From positions 124,001-188,000 of the forward strand of contig NZ_BQHY01000003.1 of NCBI RefSeq assembly GCF_021602155.1: a stretch of 64,000 nucleotides of DNA, given 5' to 3'. Shown in pieces: positions 42,883 through 52,000 of this stretch (position 1 is its first letter; every line of letters begins with the position of its first letter). This stretch comes from Pseudomonas parakoreensis (GTDB taxonomy: Bacteria; Pseudomonadota; Gammaproteobacteria; Pseudomonadales; Pseudomonadaceae). Position numbers and translations under genes: made by a program. The notes under the pieces were generated by a model. That model was not told where the DNA came from, did no database searches, and worked only from the letters and a program-made list of their open reading frames with translations.

Positions 42883-42915
42883 ATTGGTCTGTTGTAAGAG
42901 CCATTGATGACCAAT
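42883..42915. promoter_or_regulatory. inverted repeat in the PaiB-MocR divergent promoter
   Basis: ATTGGTC (42883-42889) and GACCAAT (42909-42915) form a perfect 7-bp inverted repeat 19 bases apart, with a partly related AGGTCCATTG just downstream. It is a candidate site for the MocR protein. Confidence 0.5.
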
Positions 42916-42932
42916 TTCATAGGTCCATTGCA

Positions 42933-44495
42933 ATGCCCGAATCGACCACACTGTCTATGCCGTTCAATCCGGCCGGAATCGAACTCGACCGCCGCCAAGG
43001 CTTGAGCCGTCAGCTTTATCAGGCGTTGCGCGCGCGCGTGCTGGATGGACGCCTGGCCAGTGGCACGCGCTTGCCTGCCAGTCGCGATTTGGCTCTGGCG
43101 CTGGCGATTTCGCGAAACAGCGTGGTGCGGGCCTATGACCAGTTGTATGCCGAGGGTTTTATCGAGGGGCGGGTGGGGGACGGCACGTATGTTGCCCAAT
43201 TGCCCCAGAAAGTGCTGCCGGCAAAAAAACTATCCACAAAAATATCCACAGGGTTTTCAACAGGCTTACCCACAGCCTTATCCACAGATGGGCTGGATTT
43301 GCCTGTGGATTCGTCCAGCAAGGTTATCCACAGTGCTGCGCTGGCTCGCATCAAAAACAATCATTTGTCTCGTCCACCGAGTGGCCCGCCCCGGGCTTTT
43401 CGGGTGGGTGTTCCGGCGTTCGATCTGTTTCCTTTCGATGTCTGGGCCAAGCTGAATGCGGCTTTCTGGCGCAAACCGGATCTGCAGCAACTGTGTTACG
43501 GCGATCCGGCCGGCGATGCACGATTACGCGGCATGATCGCCGCCTATTTGCGCAGTTCACGAGGCCTGCCATGCACAGCTGAGCAAATTGTGATCACCAG
43601 TGGCGCGCAGCAGGGGATCAGTCTTTGTGCACAGCTGTTAGTCGAGCCGGGTGACGGCGTGGCGATCGAGAATCCGGGCTATCGGGCAGCCGGTCATGCC
43701 TTCGCCGTAGTCGGTGCGCGGTTGCACGGAGTGGCGGTGGACAGTGAGGGAATCGACTGCAATCAACTGGCGGACCTGAAGGACTGTCGGCTGACTTACG
43801 TCACACCATCGCATCAGTACCCCACCGGCGTGGTCATGAGTCTGGCTCGACGGCTTGAGCTGTTAGCCTGGGCCGAGCGCGCACAGGGCTGGATCGTCGA
43901 GGATGATTACGATGGCGAGTACCGTTACAGCGGTGCGCCGCTAGCGCCTTTGGCTGCCCTTGACCGACAGGGGCGCGTTCTTTATGTCGGCACGTTCGGC
44001 AAAGTCGCTTTTCCGGCATTACGCCTGGGTTATCTGGTGTTGCCGCCGGGATTGGTGGATGCCTTTGCCCAACGGCGCGCCGTGGATGTGCGTCATTCGG
44101 AAGTCAGTACGCAAGCGGTGATGGCCGAGTTCATGGCCGCCGGGCATTTCCAGCGGCACATCCGGCGCATGCGTCGCGCGGCGTTGAGTCGGCGCAACAG
44201 TCTGCTCGGTGGCTGGCCGCAAGATATTGCGGGCATCGGCCCATTGCCCGCTGTCGCCGCCGGGCTGCACTTGACCGTTGCCGTCGAGAATGTGGCACGC
44301 GAACGCGAACTGATTGAGCTGGCGCGCGGTGTCGATGTCGAAATCAATGCCTTGAGCAGCTATTGGCTGGAAGACTCGACGGTTCCGGTCGATCGTCGTG
44401 CCGGGCTGGTTCTGGGCTTCGCAGCCGTGTCTGAACAGGCGATCGAGGCGGCGCTCCAGCGTTTGCGAACGGTTTGGTGCACCCCTTTGACTTGA
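42933..44495 (+). CDS. MocR/PdxR-type GntR-aminotransferase fusion regulator
   Basis: A 520-residue regulator: an N-terminal GntR winged helix (about 17-85; LYQALRARVLDGRLASGTRLPASRDLALALAISRNSVVRAYDQL), a linker (about 90-140), then a fold-type I aminotransferase domain. The PLP lysine is visible in GTFGKVAFPALRLGY and the substrate region in SHQYPTGVVMS and EDDYDGEYRY. Such proteins sense PLP or amino compounds and usually act on a divergent gene, here the PaiB-like unit. The linker is unusually Ser/Thr-rich and AT-rich and holds several DnaA-box sequences on the DNA. Confidence 0.9.
   Translation: MPESTTLSMPFNPAGIELDRRQGLSRQLYQALRARVLDGRLASGTRLPASRDLALALAISRNSVVRAYDQLYAEGFIEGRVGDGTYVAQLPQKVLPAKKLSTKISTGFSTGLPTALSTDGLDLPVDSSSKVIHSAALARIKNNHLSRPPSGPPRAFRVGVPAFDLFPFDVWAKLNAAFWRKPDLQQLCYGDPAGDARLRGMIAAYLRSSRGLPCTAEQIVITSGAQQGISLCAQLLVEPGDGVAIENPGYRAAGHAFAVVGARLHGVAVDSEGIDCNQLADLKDCRLTYVTPSHQYPTGVVMSLARRLELLAWAERAQGWIVEDDYDGEYRYSGAPLAPLAALDRQGRVLYVGTFGKVAFPALRLGYLVLPPGLVDAFAQRRAVDVRHSEVSTQAVMAEFMAAGHFQRHIRRMRRAALSRRNSLLGGWPQDIAGIGPLPAVAAGLHLTVAVENVARERELIELARGVDVEINALSSYWLEDSTVPVDRRAGLVLGFAAVSEQAIEAALQRLRTVWCTPLT
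43230..43332. promoter_or_regulatory. cluster of DnaA-box sequences inside the MocR gene
   Basis: Within 103 bases there are two perfect TTATCCACA boxes (43278-43286, 43324-43332), three with one mismatch (CTATCCACA at 43230, ATATCCACA at 43242, TTACCCACA at 43266) and two with two mismatches (TTTTCAACA at 43254 and, on the other strand, GAATCCACA at 43304-43312). All but the last are on the plus strand. I noticed no other perfect copy in the window. Function is inference: DnaA binding or titration. Confidence 0.65.
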
Positions 44496-44527
44496 AGCGG
44501 GAGCCATGTTGGCGCCCGCATCCGTTC

Positions 44528-47500
44528 TCAAGGGCGTGGTTCGAGTTGCAGGAACACACTCGGATCACTGATCCGGCGCAAGACGTAATCAAGCGGCGTC
44601 AGACTACTCAAGGCTTTACGACGTTCGGCACTGAGCGACTGCAGGTGTGCATCGGCGATTTTCAGGTGTGCGGCGGTGAATTGTTCTGGCGGGTCTGCCA
44701 GCGAATCATAGTGAAAGTGCGCCAGCCACAGCGGTCGGTCCTGATCAGTGCTGTCGAGTATCTGATATTCCTGAAAATAATCCTGGCGCTTTTTGGTCCT
44801 GATCCGCCCCTGGTCGTTTCTTGCGACCCGCACTTGGTCGTTTTCCAGCAGCCATTGCAAGTAGGCTTGTCGCGGCTGGCGATGTTTGAGCAGTTCTGCG
44901 CGCACGGCGATGCCTTGGGCGCGCAGGCGCTCGGCGGCGCCGTTGAGTTCCATGCTCAAGGTTGCGACGGGCAGCCGCGTTCCACCGCCGGCGACGATGC
45001 GCGCCTGGGCTTGTTCAACATTGCTTGCCAACTGCTCCAGTCGGCGGGCCTGATTATTGAAGAGATCCTGCATGTCAGCCGGTATGCGGTTGGGTTTGAG
45101 CGCATCGCGGCGGGTCCGGTCAATGAACGCCTGGACGTGCTCATTTTGTGTCAGGGCGTCATCGATGATGTCGATATCGTCGAGGTGTGCTTGGGGAGCC
45201 GCCTTCGGCGCAACCGGGAGTACTTGTTGCAGCAACGTTTCGCCGGCGGTTGCCGGCTTGGCGGGTGCAGGATCGCGTGGACGACTCTTGGTGACCTTGC
45301 CGGCGGGGCGAGACGGTCCTGCGACCGGTGGCTTTGCCGCGAGCGGCATGGCTCTGTCGGCGTTCTCCGGCAGCCCTTCGCTCAATTGTTCCTGGGCCAA
45401 CTGCCTGAACTCACCGATAAGGCTTTTGATTCGCTCGATTTCAGTTGGGTCGATCATGTCGGGATACTCGCCTGGCAAGTCGCCCAGACGTTGTTCGGCG
45501 TCATCATAGACATCGATCAACCGGCTCAGGCGATCAATGCGCGCCTCCACGCTCTGTCCCGTATCGGGCGATCTGAGCAAGGCGGCATGCTGGTGGCTGG
45601 CGGTTGCCGCTTCGACAATCAATGCACCGGTTGCTTCCCGTGCCGCTTCGGTGGCCGTGGTACGCAGGCATAATTCATGGGACATGCCGATGGCATTGGA
45701 TTTCAAGTCCCATTGAGTAAAAGCAGGCAGCAGGTTGCGCAATTGTTGGGCGGTGGTCATGCCGGCGCTGCCGGTAGCATCAAGCGCGGCGAGGGAGTCG
45801 CTGGACTGTTTCAGGCGGGCAATCATTTCCTGGCTCAACGCCAGGGTTTGTTGCACCTCCTGAACATGCGACTGCAGTGCGCTCGATGAATCGATCACGG
45901 TGTTCTCGACCAGCTTTTGAGTCAGCTGCGAGTACGCGTTGCGTTTGAGGACGAACCAGAGGCTGAGGTTTTTCTGCAGCAGCACTGTCATGCGCTGCAA
46001 CTCGCTGAAATAGCCCTCCGTTCCGCCCAGCAGGCGCCACTGGCCAAGGTTTTTCAGGGCCTCGTCGTAATCGCCTATGAGTTTTTCCACCTGCTCAAGG
46101 TAGCGTCTGGAAGCCTCTTCATGGGCTTGTCCCGAGCTGCCCAGCAATGATGTCTGAGCGGTTTCCAGGGCGGCGTTAGCCGTGGCTTCCTGACCTCTGA
46201 AAACGTCCAGGGCCGAGCCCAGTTGGTTTCTTTGCGTTTCCTTTTCCTTGCGCTGAGCCTTGAGCCGGCTCTTGAGGCTTGTGCCTCCGGCGCCGCCGCG
46301 CAAGCGCAGTCGTGTGTCCACGAACCATTGACCCCGCTGGTTATGGATCAACAGAGGCCCGGTGTTTGAAGGCGTCTTCGGATAGACGATCAGCACCTGC
46401 TCGTCATCGTTTTCCATGACCTCAAACCAGCGCTCACCGACCTGGGCAAAGGTCTTTGAATTGAGGCGATACATGGGCGCCTTGCCGCGCAGCAAGGTTT
46501 CCAGATTGGCCGCGGTCAAGTCAGGAGGCGAGACTGCCAGACCGTTCAAAAACGTTGCCAACGCCGATGTCGAACGACGAGGTACCGAGCCGCTGGCTGC
46601 AAGCGAAGAGCAGTGGCTGTCAGGCAGCTCGCCAGTCATGACGGTATTGATGTGCGTAACCGTGGGCAGCGCAGGCCTCGTCGGGCGGATGATTTCGACT
46701 CTGGGCATTGTTGCGGTGCGGGTGCCGGTCTTGCGTCGAGCGGCGGCGTGATGGGCCAGAATCATCCCCATGTTCAGCAGCATGTCGGCAATGGCGCTCC
46801 ACTGGGCACGCCGATCGCCGCGATTGTATGCGTCAACGACTTGATCAGTTTCACTGATGCTTTGCCAGACCCAGATAGCGGCTCCCGCCGGGCCGCAGAG
46901 AAAGTTTGCGGCCACGTTGAGCAGCGCCCAGCCGCTGTCGCGCAGCAGGTTCCAGCGTCGTTGCGCATTAGACAGTGATTGACGGTCCGCGAGCTCGGCC
47001 ATCGCCAGTGCATGGGTCTTGAACAGGACCGTAAACACCTCCCCGGTCAGTTCTTGTGTGGACAACTCGACAGGCCCGGCCCAGTTCGCGGAGGTCCAGG
47101 GCTCGGCCAGCATTTGTGCCCCCAGCCATGGACTCGGCAGGCCGACAGGGAACGTGTATTGCTCATATTTGAAGCTGGTTTGCGAATCCGCCAGCCAGGC
47201 GAGTACCGAATCTCTCAAGGCGCCTGATTGATGCAAGGCGTACAACAGGTTTTGTGTCGAAGGGAACTGCAGCAGTGGCTGATCCATCAAGGGGCGATAC
47301 AGCAGACAAGGCCCGGTTTCGTTATTGCGTTCAGCGATGATGAACATATTGGTGACGGTGTCACCGTTGTCCTGCCCGGCATGCACGAACTTCAGGGGAC
47401 GGATGCCTACGGTACGCGGCCGGCCGGGCGTCGGTTTGAGCCATTCACGCACAAAGCGATAACCCTGCTCATCGATACCGCCAAGGCCACGCAGTTTGCA

Positions 47501-49042
47501 CTCCAGCGCAATCAAGGGAAGCAGCGCTTGCAGTTGGCTGATGTAGAAAGCCTGCTGCAACGGTGCTTGCACCGGATCGTCAATCAATCTGTTTCTGATC
47601 AGTTCAGGGTAGGCCTGGCCAATATCAACCTTGGCCGCCATGTTCGTCAGGTAGGCGACCGTCAGCCAGGACGGCACCGGGTATGCCGGGCTGAACGCAA
47701 TGGAGGCCAGATACGGCGCGCTGTTTTGCAGTGCGTACTCAGCCAGGGTTTCGGTATGAGTGTCATGCGGATTGGGCAGCGTCACGCCACCCGATTCGAA
47801 ACTATGGGTGACATGGATGCGCAGGTTCTCAAGCGGCAGCCCGACAGCAGTTGTCTGCTCGGCAAGGATCGCCTCACGCATACGGTTCTGTGCATAGGTG
47901 TCGATAGCCGGAATCGGTTGCAGGGCGTTGTCTGCCTGGCGATAAAGCTGGCCCAGGGCATTGATCGATTGACTGTACTGATCAAGGTCGGCGGCCGATG
48001 CGCCAAACAGCCAGTCGGGTATTGCCTCGTTCAGACCGATGAGTGCGTTTGCTGGCGGCTCGCTGTCGTCCAGCGCCGAGGAAAGAGTGCCGCTCGGCGA
48101 TTGTGCTGCGGTGACGAGGCTTTGTCGGGTCAATGCCTTAATGGCATCCAGCTGGCTGGAGACCAGCGCCCAGGCCATGTGATCAAAGAAATTGCCTTCG
48201 GGTTCGAATAATTGCCACTGCAGGTTCTGACCGCTCGGCAATGCGATGCGCGAAGGCAATGTGTCACCCAGTTGCTCAAGAGAGTCGTACGTTTCATAAC
48301 CGTTTTCCACGGTGTACATCATGACCAGATCGCGTTGCTCGTAACGTCCGGTCACCACGGCAGCGCCCCCCAGAAGAAAGTGATGTGCGATGCCTTGAGC
48401 ATCGACGCCATCCATATCCAGCAGGCATACCCGAATGGCCGCCAGTGTTTTGTCCTGGATCAGACGTTTCTGTTTATCGGGTTGCTGAGAGATGGCCCGC
48501 GCGACCCGACACTGAATCTCATCCCAACCGTCAGCGCTGCTCACGTCCAGCGCTTTGCGCAATGCTTCGGACAGGGCCTGCCATCGCGGCACCTGGTGTT
48601 GAGTGCTGTTCCAATATTCCAGCTGGTGTTCGGCAAAAGCCACGAACAGCAAGGGCGAGCAGTCATTGAGCACCACGGCAATGGCCTCGATATCGACGTC
48701 CAGATGCACCACGGGCGTGGCCTGTGGATTCAGGGTCAAATAGTGTTCGCCCTCCAGATAGTTGGCACTGGAACCGCTCAGGCAGTGGCGGATCAGGGTC
48801 TGGGTCAGCGATTCGTATCGGGTCGGCAAGGCCATCAGATTACCGTCGAGCCACTGCCAGTGCGGTGTTGCGACCTTGGCCACGTCGGGATCGATATCTC
48901 GTTGCGGATAGCGCGCTTTCAGTGCCTGGCGGAGCATGGCGGCGGCGACCTCATCGATTGTCGGGCCGCGACTGGTCTGGTGGATGATCAGGCTTTTTTG
49001 TAGCAGTGTCCGGGTTTCGCTGTTCTCTGAATCGTTGCTCAT
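44528..49042 (-). CDS. large DUF6543-type (dermonecrotic-toxin-domain) protein, copy 1
   Basis: A 1,504-residue protein paralogous to its upstream neighbour. Shared landmarks: N-terminal region (PTIDEVAAAMLRQALKARYPQRDIDPD, about 28-55), DVDIEAIA...LLFVAFAEHQLEYWN, GPCLLYRPL near 577, a hydrophobic stretch (WALLNVAANFLCGPAGAAIWVW, about 703-725) followed by ADMLLNMGMILAHHA, RGQWFVDTRLRLRGG near 914, a long coiled-coil part, and HFHYDSLADPPEQFTAAHLK near 1443. No signal peptide or catalytic motif is recognised. Pseudomonas proteins of this kind are annotated as toxins by domain similarity only. ATG with AAGGAA upstream; 26 bases after copy 2. Confidence 0.82.
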   Translation of the reverse strand: MSNDSENSETRTLLQKSLIIHQTSRGPTIDEVAAAMLRQALKARYPQRDIDPDVAKVATPHWQWLDGNLMALPTRYESLTQTLIRHCLSGSSANYLEGEHYLTLNPQATPVVHLDVDIEAIAVVLNDCSPLLFVAFAEHQLEYWNSTQHQVPRWQALSEALRKALDVSSADGWDEIQCRVARAISQQPDKQKRLIQDKTLAAIRVCLLDMDGVDAQGIAHHFLLGGAAVVTGRYEQRDLVMMYTVENGYETYDSLEQLGDTLPSRIALPSGQNLQWQLFEPEGNFFDHMAWALVSSQLDAIKALTRQSLVTAAQSPSGTLSSALDDSEPPANALIGLNEAIPDWLFGASAADLDQYSQSINALGQLYRQADNALQPIPAIDTYAQNRMREAILAEQTTAVGLPLENLRIHVTHSFESGGVTLPNPHDTHTETLAEYALQNSAPYLASIAFSPAYPVPSWLTVAYLTNMAAKVDIGQAYPELIRNRLIDDPVQAPLQQAFYISQLQALLPLIALECKLRGLGGIDEQGYRFVREWLKPTPGRPRTVGIRPLKFVHAGQDNGDTVTNMFIIAERNNETGPCLLYRPLMDQPLLQFPSTQNLLYALHQSGALRDSVLAWLADSQTSFKYEQYTFPVGLPSPWLGAQMLAEPWTSANWAGPVELSTQELTGEVFTVLFKTHALAMAELADRQSLSNAQRRWNLLRDSGWALLNVAANFLCGPAGAAIWVWQSISETDQVVDAYNRGDRRAQWSAIADMLLNMGMILAHHAAARRKTGTRTATMPRVEIIRPTRPALPTVTHINTVMTGELPDSHCSSLAASGSVPRRSTSALATFLNGLAVSPPDLTAANLETLLRGKAPMYRLNSKTFAQVGERWFEVMENDDEQVLIVYPKTPSNTGPLLIHNQRGQWFVDTRLRLRGGAGGTSLKSRLKAQRKEKETQRNQLGSALDVFRGQEATANAALETAQTSLLGSSGQAHEEASRRYLEQVEKLIGDYDEALKNLGQWRLLGGTEGYFSELQRMTVLLQKNLSLWFVLKRNAYSQLTQKLVENTVIDSSSALQSHVQEVQQTLALSQEMIARLKQSSDSLAALDATGSAGMTTAQQLRNLLPAFTQWDLKSNAIGMSHELCLRTTATEAAREATGALIVEAATASHQHAALLRSPDTGQSVEARIDRLSRLIDVYDDAEQRLGDLPGEYPDMIDPTEIERIKSLIGEFRQLAQEQLSEGLPENADRAMPLAAKPPVAGPSRPAGKVTKSRPRDPAPAKPATAGETLLQQVLPVAPKAAPQAHLDDIDIIDDALTQNEHVQAFIDRTRRDALKPNRIPADMQDLFNNQARRLEQLASNVEQAQARIVAGGGTRLPVATLSMELNGAAERLRAQGIAVRAELLKHRQPRQAYLQWLLENDQVRVARNDQGRIRTKKRQDYFQEYQILDSTDQDRPLWLAHFHYDSLADPPEQFTAAHLKIADAHLQSLSAERRKALSSLTPLDYVLRRISDPSVFLQLEPRP

Positions 49043-49068
49043 TGTCATTTCCTTTTGACGTGGCGGGT

Positions 49069-52000
49069 TCATTTGAAAAACAGTGCGCGTGCCTGCTGCG
49101 GGCTGATCGCGCTGCGATAGATGGCAATGATTTGCGGGTTGCTGCTGGCGGAGCTCAAATCGATGGCGCCGGCCAAGCGCCGCTGTTCCTGAAGTTTCAG
49201 GTGGGCCGCCGTGAAGGCATCGACAGGCGCGTCGAGGCTGTCGTAATGGAAGTGGGCGTACCATAACGGCCTGCCGGTGCCCCGCTCGCGAATCTCATAC
49301 TCCTGCAAGTAATCCTTGCGCGGCCCTTTCAAGCGGCGTCGGGCTCCGCTCGAGACAATGACGACTTCCTCCTTGCTTAATAACCATTGGATCCGGGCAG
49401 CCGTGGGCGGTTGTTGTTTGATCATTTGCACCCGCACCCGGTAACCCTCGGCGTACAGGCGCCCACAGGCTGCATGCAGCTGCGCGATCAGCGCGGGTGG
49501 TTCCTCGGTGCTGTTGGCCCGCAGGCGCGCCTGCTCCAGGTTTTTTGCCTGCTCATCAAGCTGTTCGGCCTTGTGCTGAAACAATTCTTCGATTTCTATC
49601 GGGATGCGCCCGGGCTTTTTCGCGTGCGCCTCGGTCTGCCGGATGAATCCTTCCACGCCCTCCAGCAGCGTCTGGCCTTGAGTCAGTTGCGTGGCGAGAT
49701 CCGTGGCGGAGGCCGTGGGGTGACGACGACCGGGCTGTACGCGCTCGACCCAGACTCCCGGAGTTTTTTCATGAAAGGTGGCAATCACGTTGCCGGTCAT
49801 GGGCGCTTTTACATCGAGCAGGATCGGTTGTCCTGGCGCCGAAGGACGCAGTTCCCCAACGACCGTGCCTTTGAAACGGGTTTTGATGACTCGTTTGCGT
49901 GAAGCCGGCGCGGGCCTTGAAGGGCCGGGAAGAGGTTTGACAGGCGCGTGATCCAGCAGCAGTTGCGCCAGGTGTTTCTCGGTTTGCTGCTGGAATTCGC
50001 CGATCCGGGTGCGTAGATGTTCGAACGGCAGATCAAGGATCTCGTCCTTGTGGTTGATCTGAAAATCTTCGAGCGACTGAGCGATGTCGGCAAACTGTTC
50101 CAGCAGGTCGTTGAGGCCTTCGATCCGTTCGCTGGTCCCGAGGCTGGGGTGTTCGGTCATCAGTTCCTGAGAGGTCTGGATGACCAGATTGCTGCTGTCG
50201 ATCAAGCGTACGAGATCGGCTTGCGCCTGCCTCGGGCCTGCCGGCGCCTGTTCTTTCAGACAGAGATCGCGCGCCAGCGAAACCTGCAGCGCTTTGAGAT
50301 CGTTGACACTGTAAGCAGGAAGCTTGGTGCGATAGGTATTGGCGATTTGTGCGGCGCTCTTGCCCAACCGGCTCAGTTCCTGGAAGCGCGAGTGGGCGAA
50401 TTCGATCCTGTTGATCATGCCTTCGCTTAAGTCTGACATCTTGCGATAGGTCGCGACGTCACCGGCACCCTGGGCCGCCTCTTGTGCTTCAAGCAGTACC
50501 AGGGTTTCCCTGAGCGCTTGAGCGAATGTCGGGTTGCGCTGGTCGAGCCAGGTCTGGTTGAAGAACAACTGCGTACCGAGCATCTCGGTCATGGCGCTAC
50601 GGAAGTTGGGCACCGTCTCCAGCAGATTCAACGCTTTCAACTGCTCGATCGGGGCCGCGTACTCTCCGGTCCGGCGCTCCAGCAGTTCGAGGAACCGAGT
50701 CTGCTCGGTCAGTAATGTCTGGTCGCTGGCCGCCTTCATGGCGTTATAAGCGGCTGTCAGTTCCTGACGTGCCTGTTCGCGCTGGGCATCGAACTCCGTG
50801 AGTTGTTTCTTGAGCGCCGCGATGCGTTCGCGGTTTTCCTGGCGTTTAGCCAGGCGGCGTCTGGACAGGCCTCCTCCGCGCAAACGCAGGCGGGTGTCGA
50901 CGAACCATTCGCCCCGTCGATTACGTATCAACGCAGGCCCATGTTGCCCAGGCTGCTGTTCGCTATTGATGATCGATACGTCACCCGTGGCCGCAACCGT
51001 TACCTCGAACCAGCGTTCACCCACTGGCGCGTAGTAGCGGGTGGCGTGACGGTAAAGATAGGCATGCAGGCCGGTTTCGCTGGCCGGTGGCACCAGTGAG
51101 ACCGGACGAGTGACGGCGAAACGATCAAGGGTTTTGGCCAGGTTCAATGCGGTATCGGTGTGCAATGAACTTCGGTGCTGAACCGGATGCTCGCCCAGCA
51201 CATCGGCCTGCTGAACAATCGTCACAGGTGTGTGTGTCGAAGGCCTGCTGACGGTGTCGGCAAGGGGCGCTGGCGCTCTTTCGGTTCTGTCATGTGCCCA
51301 GTTGCGCGTGCTGGCGTGATGGGCGAGCACCATGGCCAGGGTCAACAGCAGATCGGTCATTGCGCCTTTCTGCTGCTCGGTGTCACCGGTGACGCCGGCA
51401 TCGAGGGTTTGCTGCAAGTCGTCCAGAATTTGCCAGATCCAGGCGGCGGTGCCTGCCGTGCGCCCGAAAAACGGCAGCGCGGCGTTGAAAATCAGCCAAC
51501 CCGCTCGCTTGAAACTTTCCCAGCGATTTTCGCTGTTAGAGATCGATTGTCGATCAGCCAGCTCGATCATGGCGCCGACATTGGCCTTGAAGACAGACGC
51601 CAGGTAATCGGTGTTGAGAACCCGTGTTCCCAGCGTCAGGGTTCCGCTCATTTGCAGCGACGTCAGTGGGTCGGCGAGCAGTTGCGAGAGCGACCATACC
51701 GTCGGTCGGTCGTCGCTGAACACATAGTTGGCGTAATTGGCACGGACATTACCTGGCAGCCAGGCGAGGACTGATTGACGCAGTGTCGGCGAATGTTTGA
51801 TCGCGTAAAGCAGGTTGGCCGGCGAGGGGTACTGGCTCAGGCAATGATCAAGCAAAGGCCGGTACAGCAGGCATGGGCCCTTGTCCATCTGCCGGGGACC
51901 GATGACGTACATGTTGGCGACTTCGTCCGTGGATTGGCCCGGGCGCCACGCCGGATTGAGGGCCAGCGGGCGAATGACGATCTCTTGACCGTCAACCCGG

